A DNA stretch of 64,000 bases from Vibrio penaeicida (GCF_002933855.1 NZ_BFAQ01000028.1:62001-126000); one strand, 5' to 3'; counted from the stretch's first letter, positions 9,675 to 18,965 are shown. The notes: generated by a model not told the origin, from the letters alone. A program made the numbers and translations.

Positions 9675-11402
9675 TTATTCCGAAAACTGGTTTTCATCCG
9701 GTGCGACATTGAGAATTTGCAGCGCACCTTTCATAATTTCAGAAAATACCGGTGCGGCAACAGTACCACCGTAATACTGGTCACCTTGCGGCTCATTCAC
9801 GACCACAACTAATGCCAGCCTTGGATCGCTTACTGGTGCAATACCAGCTGTATAAGCAAAATATTCGTCACTATAACCACCAGCCGTTGCTTTACGAGAT
9901 GTTCCCGTTTTGGCGGCAATCCGATACCCCGGAACAGCAGCACGTGTGGCACTGCCCCCTTTTTGGGTTACCTTTTCCATCATATTCAGTACTAATTTTA
10001 CGTTGTGCTCATCGATCACTTGCTTTGAAATATCATGCTTATTGTTTTTCACAATGTGCAAAGGTCGATACATTCCGTAATTGCCTAATGTAGCGTACGC
10101 ATGCGCTAATTGAATTGGTGAAACCGATAACCCATACCCAAATGACAACGTTGCGATTTCAAACTTAGACCAACGACGTCGAGAAGGGAATATACCCGTA
10201 GTTTCACCGACAAGGTTTAAACCACTGACTTCACCAAAGCCCACAGAGCTGTACATTCCCAGCAATGCTTCCAACGGCATAGCAAGTGCTAACTTAGTGA
10301 CACCGATATTACTCGATTTTTTCAATATGGTGGTGAGATCAGCTTTCCCGACCTTTGACACATCTCGTACTCGACTTCCGCCAATTTGTAGGATGCCATT
10401 ACCCGTATCAATTTCTGTGTTTTCGTCAGCCACACCATTTTCGAGCGCTGCTAACACAACGAAAGGTTTCACCGTCGAACCCGGCTCGAACGCATCTGTA
10501 ATGGTGCGGTTTCTCATTCGAAAACTTTGTCGTTGGGAGCGATTGTTTGGGTTATAAGATGGTGCGTTAACCATAGCCAGTACTTCGCCCGTTTTAACAT
10601 CGAGAAGCACCGCTGAAGCTGAAGTCGCATTGTGATCGGCAACAGCTTGTTTCATCGCTCGGTACGCAATGGATTGTAATCGTTGGTCCACGGTAAGTTG
10701 AAGTGGTTGTCCTTCTTCCCTCTCTTCAAGCGAGATATTTTCCACCACGCGCCCAAAACGATCTTTTCGAATGGTACGTTTACCTGCCTCACCCATGAGC
10801 CATTTATCGTACGAACGCTCTATACCTTCAAGCCCATGCCCATCGATTCCAGTTACTCCAATCAAGTGAGCACTAACTTCACCTGAAGGATAATAACGTC
10901 GAGACTCTTGCTTTAGCCCGACACCCGCTAACTTTAGTTCTCGAATATAATTTGCCATTGCAGGGCTGACTTGGCGTTGAAGATAGATAAAACGGCGCGA
11001 CTTATTCTTATTGATGCGCGTAATAAGTTTTTGGCGGTCCATTCCAAGTACGTCGGCCAATGCATACCAGCGCTCTATCGGCTCAAGTCCGGACTCTTTA
11101 AATATGGTGACTGGATCTGCCCAAACGGCTTCAACGGGTACGGAGACAGCAAGTTGCTCTCCATTCCGATCAGAAATAATCCCTCGGGCGGAAGGTAGTG
11201 CTTTGACACGAACAGAGCGCAAATCGCCCTGTCGAATTAGATTATCGGGCTCAATAACCTGAATGTAAGCTAACCGCGCTAATAATGCCCCCATGACACA
11301 CACAACAAACCCAAGCACAACAGCAAAACGCCAGCGGATAAGAATTGGCGTTTCTTTTTCAGGTTGCTTTCTTGTGTTAGAAGTGGTTTTAGACTTGCTC
11401 AT
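9675..11402 (-). CDS. ftsI: Septal D,D-transpeptidase FtsI (PBP3)
   Basis: The protein is 575 residues from the chosen start. A short cytoplasmic tail is followed by one membrane segment at about 27-47, the PBP dimerisation domain (SARGIISDRNGE near 71-82) and the transpeptidase domain. Active-site motifs are S309-T-V-K312, S363-S-N365 and K498-T-G500. It crosslinks septal peptidoglycan with FtsW. An open frame extends 41 codons further upstream, but that stretch lies inside ftsL in another frame. The ATG at 11402 overlaps the ftsL stop as ATGA, which decides the start. Confidence 0.97.
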   Translation of the reverse strand: MSKSKTTSNTRKQPEKETPILIRWRFAVVLGFVVCVMGALLARLAYIQVIEPDNLIRQGDLRSVRVKALPSARGIISDRNGEQLAVSVPVEAVWADPVTIFKESGLEPIERWYALADVLGMDRQKLITRINKNKSRRFIYLQRQVSPAMANYIRELKLAGVGLKQESRRYYPSGEVSAHLIGVTGIDGHGLEGIERSYDKWLMGEAGKRTIRKDRFGRVVENISLEEREEGQPLQLTVDQRLQSIAYRAMKQAVADHNATSASAVLLDVKTGEVLAMVNAPSYNPNNRSQRQSFRMRNRTITDAFEPGSTVKPFVVLAALENGVADENTEIDTGNGILQIGGSRVRDVSKVGKADLTTILKKSSNIGVTKLALAMPLEALLGMYSSVGFGEVSGLNLVGETTGIFPSRRRWSKFEIATLSFGYGLSVSPIQLAHAYATLGNYGMYRPLHIVKNNKHDISKQVIDEHNVKLVLNMMEKVTQKGGSATRAAVPGYRIAAKTGTSRKATAGGYSDEYFAYTAGIAPVSDPRLALVVVVNEPQGDQYYGGTVAAPVFSEIMKGALQILNVAPDENQFSE

Positions 11403-11725
11403 TGGAAAGAAACTATAACCTCTTTGTCGGCATCTGGACGCTTCATATCTAATTCTTTCTGGGCCATCTCTTGCACACGGCTGTGCTCTGCCAACGCATT
11501 CTCTTCCAGTATCAAGTTGCGCCACTCGTTATCTAAGCGATCCCTTTCAACCAGTTCGCTATCACGTTGGTGGATGGCAGCCCTCGTATCGTGAGTGGTA
11601 TGTACCACCCACATAGCAGAAGCAAACGCTAACAATAGTAAGGTCGCAGGAACTCTTCCGACAGTAACAATGTCGATGAAAATGAGCTTGGCGAGATTAG
11701 GGGAGACGTCCTTGGCACTAGGCAT
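11399..11725 (-). CDS. ftsL: Cell division protein FtsL
   Basis: This is a 108-residue bitopic membrane protein. A cytoplasmic tail of about 25 residues leads into one hydrophobic segment (VPATLLLLAFASAMWVV) and then a periplasmic coiled coil rich in Glu, Arg and Leu. FtsL joins FtsB and FtsQ and activates FtsWI. Identity rests on size, topology and position between rsmH and ftsI, since the family is poorly conserved. It is coupled to both neighbours by 1- and 4-base overlaps. Confidence 0.93.
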   Translation of the reverse strand: MPSAKDVSPNLAKLIFIDIVTVGRVPATLLLLAFASAMWVVHTTHDTRAAIHQRDSELVERDRLDNEWRNLILEENALAEHSRVQEMAQKELDMKRPDADKEVIVSFQ

Positions 11726-12675
11726 TAAAGTTTTTCCGCAATCCTTAACACTGAACTGCGTGAACGCGTATTTTCATCCACTTCTTGTTTCGAAGGTTTG
11801 ATGGCTTTACTGAGTGTTTTCATTCGTGCGCTGCCCAGTGCCTTAATTTGATCTTCCGTCATTGGGATACCATGAGGTACTTCAGGTCCTTTACTCTCTT
11901 TTCGCATGAAACGCTTAACCATGCGATCTTCGAGAGAGTGAAAACTGATGACAGAAAGACGCCCTTCTGCCGCTAAAATCTCAGCTGCCCCTTTCAAAGC
12001 GGTATCGATCTCTTCCAATTCACTATTGATGTAAATTCGAAATGCTTGAAAACTGCGAGTCGCTGGGTGCTTTTTCTCTTTGAAATTTTTAGGGGCTGCA
12101 TCTGAAATCAACTTAGCGAGCTGACCTGTACGTGTCATTGGCTCGTTTTCTTCATTTTCACGATAAGCGACAATGGCTTTAGCAATTCGTCTTGCGTGCT
12201 TATCTTCACCAAATTCACGAATGACCCACGTAATGTCATCTAAATCGGCTTCTTTTAGCCACTCAGAAACGGGCATACCTGACGTCGGATCCATTCTCAT
12301 ATCCAATGGACCATCTTTCATGAAACTGAATCCACGTTCAGCGTCATCTAATTGTGGAGAGGAGACACCAAGGTCAAGAAGCACGCCATCAACTTTGCCT
12401 ACAAGATCATAGCGCTCGGCGTATTCTGCAATACCCGAAAATGGACCATGAACAATAGTAAAACGAGGATCATCAATTTTTTGGGCTTCAGCAATCGCCG
12501 TCGGATCGCGATCGATACTGAACAAGCGACCATTCTCTCCCAACTTAGAAAGAATGGTTCGGCTATGACCACCACGACCAAAAGTGCCGTCTATATAAAT
12601 GCCGTCGGGTTTAATTGCCAACCCATCAATGGATTCATTTAGTAAAACGGAAATGTGCTGAAAAGTTTCTGTCAT
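11725..12675 (-). CDS. rsmH: 16S rRNA (cytosine1402-N4)-methyltransferase RsmH
   Basis: The product is 316 residues from the ATG at 12675 (MTETFQHISVLL). A frame 12 codons longer exists, but conservation begins here. The SAM-binding methyltransferase fold shows YIDGTFGRGGHS near 30-41 and GVLLDLGVSSPQLDD; the C-terminus has SFHSLEDRMVKRFM and RSRSSVLRIAEKL. It methylates N4 of C1402 in the ribosomal P site, while RsmI, encoded just beyond rnpB, makes the 2'-O-methyl group on the same base. It is the first gene of the dcw operon here, since no mraZ precedes it. Confidence 0.97.
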   Translation of the reverse strand: MTETFQHISVLLNESIDGLAIKPDGIYIDGTFGRGGHSRTILSKLGENGRLFSIDRDPTAIAEAQKIDDPRFTIVHGPFSGIAEYAERYDLVGKVDGVLLDLGVSSPQLDDAERGFSFMKDGPLDMRMDPTSGMPVSEWLKEADLDDITWVIREFGEDKHARRIAKAIVAYRENEENEPMTRTGQLAKLISDAAPKNFKEKKHPATRSFQAFRIYINSELEEIDTALKGAAEILAAEGRLSVISFHSLEDRMVKRFMRKESKGPEVPHGIPMTEDQIKALGSARMKTLSKAIKPSKQEVDENTRSRSSVLRIAEKL

Positions 12676-12827
12676 GGTTTTCTCTTGTGCCGAATGGCGA
12701 AAATAAAGCAAGGGTTTAGTGTACTGATTTCGCTCTTTGCTGCCAGTACTTAATCTTATTTTGTTAGCTTTTGTATCTAAGTCTCGCTTAGTTTAGCCAC
12801 AATAGTCTTAAATGCGTCAGCAAATAG

Positions 12828-12866
12828 CAAAAAACCCATCATTACTCGGTAAAGTAATGATGGGTT
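12828..12866 (-). terminator. Rho-independent terminator of rnpB
   Basis: On the - strand a perfect 14-bp stem (AACCCATCATTACT pairing 12853-12866 with 12833-12846) with a 6-base loop is followed by TTTTTTGC. It begins about 7 bases after the RNase P RNA 3' end. It should separate rnpB transcription from rsmH. Confidence 0.9.
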
Positions 12867-12872
12867 CTGAAT

Positions 12873-13264
<392 letters not shown>

Positions 13265-13272
13265 GACCGCGG

Positions 13273-13301
13273 ATTGTATAGAGATAGATGCCTACTGTCT
13301 A
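13273..13301 (-). promoter_or_regulatory. rnpB promoter
   Basis: On the - strand TAGACA (13296-13301) and TACAAT (13273-13278) are spaced by 17 bases. The RNA 5' end lies eight bases beyond the -10. The discriminator is GC-rich (CCGCGGTC), as at stable-RNA promoters under stringent control. The elements and spacing are seen; stringent control is inferred. Confidence 0.7.
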
Positions 13302-13370
13302 GGGGCTCATTAGGGTTGACGATATTTTTAATGCCAATCGTATAAAACTCAAGCAACTTATCGACGAGTC

Positions 13371-14234
13371 TTAATCTAAATGCTCCAATCCCCATTTATA
13401 CAGAGCATTTTTTTTGAGGTTGTATATTTCGGCCGTCATTGCTGCCGCTTTTTTGAGTGGTAACTCTTTGGTTAAAATACTCAAAGTACGAGTCACCTCA
13501 TCAGGTATTTCTTCTGTGGCTTGCTCTCGGTGACCGTGTATGAGCAGCACCATTTCACCTTTTTTACGGTTATCATTTTCTTCAATCCAAGGAATAAGTT
13601 CGCCTAAAGGCATCCCTTGAATCGTTTCATACGTTTTGGTCAGCTCTCGGGCTAGAACCACTTCTCTATCAGAACCAAGTATCTCAAGCATATCCTTGAG
13701 GGAATCCATGATGCGATGTGGCGACTCATAAAAAATACAGGTACGCTCAGCCTTGGCAATTTCAAGGAATTTATCTTTTCGACCTTTACTCTTCGGAGGA
13801 AGAAAACCTTCAAAACTGAATCGGTCAGAAGGCAGCCCGGCAGCGCTCAATGCTGTCACTACAGCACAGGCACCAGGTAATGGCACAACTTTGACACCCG
13901 CCTGACGACATTGATTCACTAGGTGATAACCTGGATCACTGATTAATGGCGTTCCAGCATCGGAAACCAGAGCAATAGAAAGCCCTTGTTGTAACCTATC
14001 AACCAGTACTTGCGCTTTTTGTTGTTCATTGTGATCATGCAGAGCGAATGTTTTCGTCGATATATTGAAGTGGGAAAGTAACTTGCCTGTGTGTCGGGTA
14101 TCTTCAGCAGCAATAAGATCCACGTTGGATAAAACTTCTATGGCTCGCTGCGTAATATCTCCCAAATTTCCGATTGGGGTGGGAACAATATAGAGAGTTG
14201 AGACCTCAGACGGGGAAGAATTGTTGTCTGTCAT
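13371..14234 (-). CDS. rsmI: 16S rRNA (cytidine1402-2'-O)-methyltransferase RsmI
   Basis: This 287-residue member of the tetrapyrrole/diphthine methylase-like SAM family makes the 2'-O-methyl mark on C1402 of 16S rRNA. Signature stretches are LYIVPTPIGNLGDIT near residue 14, AAEDTRHT, SDAGTPLISDPGY, LPGACAVVTALSAAGLPSD and FYESPHRI. It diverges from lpoA across 62 bases and lies upstream of rnpB, so the two enzymes acting on C1402 flank the RNase P gene in this genome. Confidence 0.97.
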   Translation of the reverse strand: MTDNNSSPSEVSTLYIVPTPIGNLGDITQRAIEVLSNVDLIAAEDTRHTGKLLSHFNISTKTFALHDHNEQQKAQVLVDRLQQGLSIALVSDAGTPLISDPGYHLVNQCRQAGVKVVPLPGACAVVTALSAAGLPSDRFSFEGFLPPKSKGRKDKFLEIAKAERTCIFYESPHRIMDSLKDMLEILGSDREVVLARELTKTYETIQGMPLGELIPWIEENDNRKKGEMVLLIHGHREQATEEIPDEVTRTLSILTKELPLKKAAAMTAEIYNLKKNALYKWGLEHLD

Positions 14235-14263
14235 TTGTTTACCATCACTTCAACGATTAATAT
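14235..14263 (+). promoter_or_regulatory. Candidate lpoA promoter
   Basis: TTGTTT (14235-14240) and TAATAT (14258-14263) are spaced 17 bases, with the lpoA start 33 bases beyond the -10. The -10 hexamer coincides with that of the opposing rsmI promoter. Confidence 0.45.
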
Positions 14264-14287
14264 AGAGACAATTTTGTATTTGTTTAA
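14259..14287 (-). promoter_or_regulatory. Candidate rsmI promoter
   Basis: On the - strand TTAAAC (14282-14287) and TATATT (14259-14264) are spaced 17 bases, with the rsmI start 24 bases beyond the -10. It shares its -10 bases with the lpoA promoter on the other strand. Confidence 0.45.
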
Positions 14288-14296
14288 CAAGAACTC

Positions 14297-16096
14297 ATGG
14301 CTATGAAGCACCAGAATAAATTTAGTGTACCACGCCTTCTGACCCCTATCGCCTTGGCAGTAACTTTAGCGGCGTGTTCGACTACTTCACAAACACCTGT
14401 GAATATTGACGTTACACAAGATCCAACGCAAAGTGCACAGGTCTATGTCATGCAAGCCGACAGTGCGAAAGGTGGCACCCAAAATGATCTTCTGATCATG
14501 GCGTTAAAAGCGGCTTTGCAAGAAAACGATTTGGTCAGAGCCGATCATTTAGTAAAACGTCTATCTAAGCAAGCTTTATCACCTGTGCAGATGGCCGAAT
14601 GGCAAATTTCTCGGGCGCAATTGCTCTTCCGCACTGGCGAAATTCAATCCGCTCTGCAGCAATTGAATTATCAGCCTTGGTGGGAGCTAAGTAATGCTCA
14701 GTGGATTGAATATCATGAATTTCGTGCTCAGTTATTTGAACTGCTGTCGGATCATCTAAACGCCAGTCGAGAATACATTGCTGCGAATCAGTATTCGCTT
14801 GAAGATGCGCAAGTAAGAAATCATCAGAATATTTGGCTCAATCTGAGTACGTACTCTGAGTACGATATTACTTCTCTACAAGCCGAGGATGGGGAAGCAG
14901 AATTGCAAGGCTGGCTTCAGCTTGCTGTCTACATGAAAACCATTTCCGGAAATCCAGCTCAACTCAAAAATACGTTAGAAACTTGGTTTGAAGCCAATCC
15001 AGAGCACCCAGCGAACATCTATACCCCTAATGATGTCCAAGCCATTCTCGCCTTAGAAATCATCAAACCTAAGAATACCGGGCTGGTATTGCCTCTCAGC
15101 GGTAAATATGGAAAGCAAGGTCAGTTGGTTCGCGATGGCTTCATTCATGCAATGATGGATGATTTTAATCGGGAAGACATGGCGACATTGACGGTTCTTG
15201 ATTCCGCTGCGCTTTCAACGGATGAAATACAGCAAGAACTTGAAAAGCGTCATGTTGATTTTGTTGTCGGTCCACTCGTGAAAGATAAAGTAGAAATACT
15301 GCAACAATCTACACAACTTCCGATGCTTGCGTTAAATATTCCAGACGCAAAGCTACCTGAAACCCGTGTGTGTTATTTCACTCTCTCTCCCGAACAAGAA
15401 GTTGCTCAGGCAGCCAAATATTTATTCGCAAACGGGTTTCAGTATCCTCTGATTCTTGCTCCCGTAGGGAGTTTTGGTGAGCGAGTGACTCAAGCGTTCA
15501 AATCAGAATGGGAGAAATACAGCAAAAACCCAGCTGCGTTCAGCTATTTTGGTAACAAATCTCAGCTTCAAAAGAACATCAACTCAATCTTTGGTCTGGC
15601 GGACAGCCAAGCTCGTATTGCCCAACTTAATCGCCTAATCAATATTCAAACTGAGTCTCAACCTCGCAGCCGCCGCGATATTGATGCGGTCTATGTTGTG
15701 GCTAAAAGTTCCGAGCTGACTCTCATTAAACCTTTTATCGAAGTGGCCATCAATCCAGACACAACGCCTCCTAAGCTGTTTTCAAATTCGCGAAGTAATA
15801 GTGGGAAAAAGCGTCAGTATGAAGACTTAAGTGGTGTGGTATACAGCGACATACCGATGCTAATTGAGCAAAACTCCACTTTAAAAGCGCAACTTGAAGA
15901 AAACTGGCCGAAAAGTGGTAATGTAGAAAAACGCCTGCATGCGCTTGGAATGGACGCATACAAACTCATCTTAGAGTTGCCACAAATGAAAGTTATGCCA
16001 GAATACTCAGTTAAAGGGCAAACTGGCACTCTAACCATTAATAACGAGTGTGTAGTTCAGCGCGAAGTTAGCTGGGCTGAGCATGAGGCTATTTAA
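14297..16096 (+). CDS. lpoA: Outer-membrane lipoprotein LpoA, activator of PBP1a
   Basis: This 599-residue lipoprotein stimulates the peptidoglycan synthase PBP1a from the outer membrane. The signal peptide ends in the lipobox LAAC with Cys27; Ser at +2 predicts outer-membrane sorting. An N-terminal TPR-like helical domain spans about 30-250. A periplasmic-binding-protein-like C-terminal domain starts at NTGLVLPLSGKYGKQGQLVRDG and runs to the end. Its stop region overlaps yraN by 14 bases. The ATG two codons downstream is an alternative start. It probably heads the operon lpoA-yraN-diaA-dolP. Confidence 0.95.
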   Translation: MAMKHQNKFSVPRLLTPIALAVTLAACSTTSQTPVNIDVTQDPTQSAQVYVMQADSAKGGTQNDLLIMALKAALQENDLVRADHLVKRLSKQALSPVQMAEWQISRAQLLFRTGEIQSALQQLNYQPWWELSNAQWIEYHEFRAQLFELLSDHLNASREYIAANQYSLEDAQVRNHQNIWLNLSTYSEYDITSLQAEDGEAELQGWLQLAVYMKTISGNPAQLKNTLETWFEANPEHPANIYTPNDVQAILALEIIKPKNTGLVLPLSGKYGKQGQLVRDGFIHAMMDDFNREDMATLTVLDSAALSTDEIQQELEKRHVDFVVGPLVKDKVEILQQSTQLPMLALNIPDAKLPETRVCYFTLSPEQEVAQAAKYLFANGFQYPLILAPVGSFGERVTQAFKSEWEKYSKNPAAFSYFGNKSQLQKNINSIFGLADSQARIAQLNRLINIQTESQPRSRRDIDAVYVVAKSSELTLIKPFIEVAINPDTTPPKLFSNSRSNSGKKRQYEDLSGVVYSDIPMLIEQNSTLKAQLEENWPKSGNVEKRLHALGMDAYKLILELPQMKVMPEYSVKGQTGTLTINNECVVQREVSWAEHEAI

Positions 16097-16451
16097 CCGT
16101 AGAGCGTTAGGTGAACGATACGAATCCTTTGCCAGTAACTATCTTGCTGGTAAAGGGCTAAAACCGATTGAATCTAATTTTAATACCAAAATGGGTGAAT
16201 TAGATTTGATTATGAAAGAACAAAGCACATTAGTGTTTGTCGAAGTAAAGTATCGTAAACAAAGCCACTACGGGCACGCAGCGGAAATGGTAACACCAGC
16301 AAAACAGCGCAGGCTGGTTAAAGCCGCTATGATATGGCTAAGCAAGAACAACTTATCTCCTTATGATACCGATTTTCGGTTTGACGTCGTCGCTATTCAT
16401 GATGAGGGGCGGCAAGTTGAGTGGATAAAGAACGCAATAACTCAAGGATAA
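16083..16451 (+). CDS. yraN: YraN/UPF0102 family nuclease-fold protein
   Basis: The product is 122 residues. The family has an endonuclease-like (archaeal Holliday resolvase/PD-(D/E)XK) fold and no firmly proven role. Visible motif residues are GELDLI followed by FVEVKYR, the D-ExK arrangement of that fold, with the basic start RRALGERYESFASNYL before it. It overlaps lpoA by 14 bases and precedes diaA by 3 bases, the same order as in E. coli. Its biochemical activity cannot be stated from sequence. Confidence 0.93.
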   Translation: MRLFNRRALGERYESFASNYLAGKGLKPIESNFNTKMGELDLIMKEQSTLVFVEVKYRKQSHYGHAAEMVTPAKQRRLVKAAMIWLSKNNLSPYDTDFRFDVVAIHDEGRQVEWIKNAITQG

Positions 16452-16454
16452 TCG

Positions 16455-17045
16455 ATGCTAGACAGCATTAAAGAAAGCTTTACAGAAAGTATTCAAATTC
16501 AAATTGCAGCGGCTGAAGCGCTGCCGGATCACATTATGCATGCCGCGCAGGCAATGGTGACCAGTTTGCTTAACGGCAATAAAATTCTTTGCTGCGGTAA
16601 TGGTGGATCAGCCTCGAATGCTCAGCAATTTGTTTCTTGCTTGCTTAATCGTTTTGAAACTGAAAGACCGAGCCTTCCAGCTATGGCACTTACAGCAGAC
16701 AATACAACTCTAACTGCTGTCGCCAACGATTATCACTATCAAGAAATTTTTTCCAAGCAAGTACGAGCATTTGGTCAAACAGGTGACATTCTTCTCGCTA
16801 TTTCGACGAGCGGAAATAGCAAAAACATCATCAAAGCAATGGAAGCAGCTGTAACCCGAGATATGACCATTATCGCATTCACGGGTAAAGATGGCGGCGA
16901 GATGGCTGGGCTACTAGGTGAATCGGATGTCGAAATTCGCATCCCATCCCACCGCACTGCTCGTATCCATGAAGTTCACATGGTAACCCTGCATTGTCTA
17001 TGCGACCTTATCGATCAAGTGCTCTTTCCATCGCATGACGAATAG
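16455..17045 (+). CDS. diaA: DnaA initiator-associating protein DiaA (SIS domain)
   Basis: This 196-residue single SIS-domain protein is of the GmhA/DiaA group. GNGGSASNAQQFVS and AISTSGNSKNIIKA are the sugar-isomerase fold signatures, and RTARIHEVHMVTLHCLCDLID closes the protein. DiaA tetramers bind DnaA and promote ordered assembly on oriC. GmhA is the near relative, but the lpoA-yraN-diaA-dolP context and the DiaA-type C-terminus favour DiaA. Confidence 0.92.
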   Translation: MLDSIKESFTESIQIQIAAAEALPDHIMHAAQAMVTSLLNGNKILCCGNGGSASNAQQFVSCLLNRFETERPSLPAMALTADNTTLTAVANDYHYQEIFSKQVRAFGQTGDILLAISTSGNSKNIIKAMEAAVTRDMTIIAFTGKDGGEMAGLLGESDVEIRIPSHRTARIHEVHMVTLHCLCDLIDQVLFPSHDE

Positions 17046-17083
17046 CGGGTCTACAGCAAAGCATTTTGATTAGAGGTGCAAAA

Positions 17084-17653
17084 ATGAAAAAATGGATTTT
17101 AGCCGCAGCTTGCAGTTTGAGTCTTACAGGCTGTGCTGGATTGTTGGTGGCTGGTGCAGCAACCACTGCCAATATCGTTTCAGATACGCGTACAACTCAA
17201 GAACAATGGCAGGATAGCCAATTGGAATTTGAGGTAGCTGGTATTGGAAACAAAGCTCCTTATTCCGGAAACGTAAAAGCAACCGCAACCGCCTTTCGTG
17301 GCAAAGTTATTCTAATCGGTCAAGCTGTCACTCAAGATTACAAAGAGCAGTTCGGTACGAGAGTGTCAGAAGCAGAGGGGGTAAGTAATGTATCTAACCA
17401 ATTACGTGTTCGCCCACTGCTTGATTTGCAAACTATTACACACGACAGCTGGATTACCACAAAAGTGAAAACCAGTTTGATTGCAAACGAAAATCTGACA
17501 ACGGTAAAAATCAAAGTTATTACTGAAGATGGTGAAGTTTTTTTACTCGGGTACGTTACCCCTGAACAGGCAGACATCGCGACCGACATTGCACGCAATA
17601 TCTCTGGTGTGAAGCAAGTTATTCGAGCTTTCGAAATAGCTGAACAGCCTTAG
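17084..17653 (+). CDS. dolP: Outer-membrane lipoprotein DolP (YraP), two BON domains
   Basis: This is a 189-residue lipoprotein. The signal peptide MKKWILAAACSLSLTGC ends in the lipobox LTGC, with Cys17 to be lipidated. Two BON domains follow at about 45-110 and 115-185, the second with TVKIKVITEDGEVFLLGYV. In E. coli DolP binds anionic phospholipid and supports outer-membrane integrity and BamA. The ATG at 17084 has AGAGG nine bases upstream; a TTG 6 codons earlier is in frame but lacks a site. Confidence 0.94.
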   Translation: MKKWILAAACSLSLTGCAGLLVAGAATTANIVSDTRTTQEQWQDSQLEFEVAGIGNKAPYSGNVKATATAFRGKVILIGQAVTQDYKEQFGTRVSEAEGVSNVSNQLRVRPLLDLQTITHDSWITTKVKTSLIANENLTTVKIKVITEDGEVFLLGYVTPEQADIATDIARNISGVKQVIRAFEIAEQP

Positions 17654-17701
17654 CTTCGAATGATAGTTACCTGAATAGGATCCTTCTTCTTATCTCAATA
17701 A

Positions 17702-17727
17702 AAAAGCAGCGAAAATTCGCTGCTTTT
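17702..17727. terminator. Bidirectional terminator between dolP and sspB
   Basis: A 12-bp stem AAAAGCAGCGAA/TTCGCTGCTTTT with a 2-base loop gives U runs on both strands. It lies between the convergent dolP and sspB. Confidence 0.8.
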
Positions 17728-17762
17728 ATGTATTATCCGATTAGAGAATAGGAACCTAGTGA

Positions 17763-18248
17763 CTATTTGACGACTCTTAAGCTAGGGCGACCTTTCGGTC
17801 TCTCAGGCGAAGTATTATCCAATGGGGACTCGTCTTGTTCGGATTCCACAATGCTGTCAACAACATCAAATCCGATATCTTCAGAATCTTCCTCAACAAT
17901 ACCTTCCTCTGCGTCTATGTAACCTTCTTCAGGTTCAAACATAGTTCCTGCACCATTTTCACGAGCATATATCGCATGCACAGCGTAAAGAGGTGCGATG
18001 ACAGAATGAGGTTTACCGCCAAATCGGGCGTTGAAAGTAATCGCATCATTGCTCATTTCCAAGTTACCCACCGCACGAGGGGCAATATTCAAAATGATTT
18101 GACCATCCTGAATAAACTCTTGAGGAACTCGTACACCAGACAACGTTGCATCAACAACCAAATGCGGGGTTAAGTCATTATCAACCAACCACTCATAAAA
18201 CGCGCGTACCAAATAAGGGCGGCGCGGTGTCATTTTCTCTATATCCAT
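17763..18248 (-). CDS. sspB: ClpXP protease specificity-enhancing factor SspB
   Basis: This 161-residue adaptor delivers ssrA-tagged proteins to ClpXP. The folded domain covers about 1-110, with PYLVRAFYEWLVDNDLTP at its start and APLYAVHAIYARENGAGMF-like features at its end. An acidic linker follows. The last residues, RPSLRVVK, form the ClpX-binding tail found in E. coli SspB. The start overlaps the sspA stop by one base, so the pair is coupled. An ATG five codons downstream is an alternative start. Confidence 0.97.
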   Translation of the reverse strand: MDIEKMTPRRPYLVRAFYEWLVDNDLTPHLVVDATLSGVRVPQEFIQDGQIILNIAPRAVGNLEMSNDAITFNARFGGKPHSVIAPLYAVHAIYARENGAGTMFEPEEGYIDAEEGIVEEDSEDIGFDVVDSIVESEQDESPLDNTSPERPKGRPSLRVVK

Positions 18249-18883
18249 TAACGAACCAAACGCATTTCACGCTCAGCTTCTGTTAAAGAAGCTAAGAAAG
18301 AATCACGCTCAAATACGCGATTCATATAAATCTTAAGTTCTTTCGAACCCGGTCCAATTAAATCAATTCCCAACGTAGGCAAACGCCATAGAAGCGGAGC
18401 CAAGTAGCAATCGATCAAGCTGAATTCTTCACTCATGAAGTATTCGTATTCTGCAAAAATTGGAGCAAGAGTAAGTAGATCGTTACGCAATTTAGTGCGA
18501 GCAGATTCTGCTTCTTCAGCGTTCCCTTTCTGTACCTTTTCTGCCAACGAATACCAGTTGTTCTCAATTCGGAACATCATCAAACGGCTGTTACCACGGG
18601 CAACAGGGTAGACTGGCATCAATGGTGGGTGCGGAAAACGCTCATCCAGATACTCCATGATAATCTTGGAGTTATATAGTGCTAGTTCACGGTCGACCAA
18701 GGTTGGCACCGTCTTATAAGGGTTTAGTTCGATAAGCTCACTTGGTAAGTTTGCTTCATCAACCAGTTCAACTTCGAAACTCACCCCTTTCTCAGCCAGA
18801 ACAATACGAACCTGGTGGCTGTACATATCAGAAGCACTAGAAAATAGAGTCATCACGGAACGTTTATTGGCAGCTACAGCCAT
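18248..18883 (-). CDS. sspA: Stringent starvation protein SspA
   Basis: The product is 211 residues from the ATG at 18883, which has GGAGG seven bases upstream; the longer frame of 12 codons has no such site. The protein has a glutathione-S-transferase fold: a thioredoxin-like N-terminal half (TLFSSASDMYSHQVRIVLAEKG) and a helical C-terminal half. SspA binds RNA polymerase holoenzyme and acts in stress and stationary-phase transcription rather than as a GST. A hairpin terminator lies 24 bases upstream of the start, in the gap behind petC. Confidence 0.96.
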   Translation of the reverse strand: MAVAANKRSVMTLFSSASDMYSHQVRIVLAEKGVSFEVELVDEANLPSELIELNPYKTVPTLVDRELALYNSKIIMEYLDERFPHPPLMPVYPVARGNSRLMMFRIENNWYSLAEKVQKGNAEEAESARTKLRNDLLTLAPIFAEYEYFMSEEFSLIDCYLAPLLWRLPTLGIDLIGPGSKELKIYMNRVFERDSFLASLTEAEREMRLVR

Positions 18884-18906
18884 TGAGCCCTCCAGCACAC
18901 TTGAAA

Positions 18907-18942
18907 ATAAAAAAAACAATGGAGACCATCTGCCTCCATTGT
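18907..18942 (-). terminator. Terminator after petC, in front of sspA
   Basis: On the - strand an 8-bp stem CAATGGAG/CTCCATTG with a 9-base loop is followed by eight T. It lies between the petC stop and the sspA start. A TATAAT upstream of it raises the possibility that it sits in the sspA leader. Confidence 0.8.
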
Positions 18943-18959
18943 AGAAAAATTAGCGATGT

Positions 18960-18965
18960 ATTATA
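18960..18965 (-). promoter_or_regulatory. Candidate -10 element for sspA
   Basis: TATAAT on the - strand, seven bases after the petC stop. TTGGCG lies 19 bases upstream, inside the petC 3' end, so the spacing is long. If used, transcripts must pass the 18907-18942 terminator to reach sspA. Confidence 0.3.

Noticed and set aside
11403..11525. N-terminal extension of ftsI by 41 codons
   Set aside because: It overlaps ftsL in another frame and lacks similarity to PBP3; the ATGA overlap at 11402 fits the real start.
16455..17045. Annotation as GmhA (sedoheptulose 7-phosphate isomerase)
   Set aside because: Same SIS fold, but the neighbourhood and C-terminus fit DiaA better.
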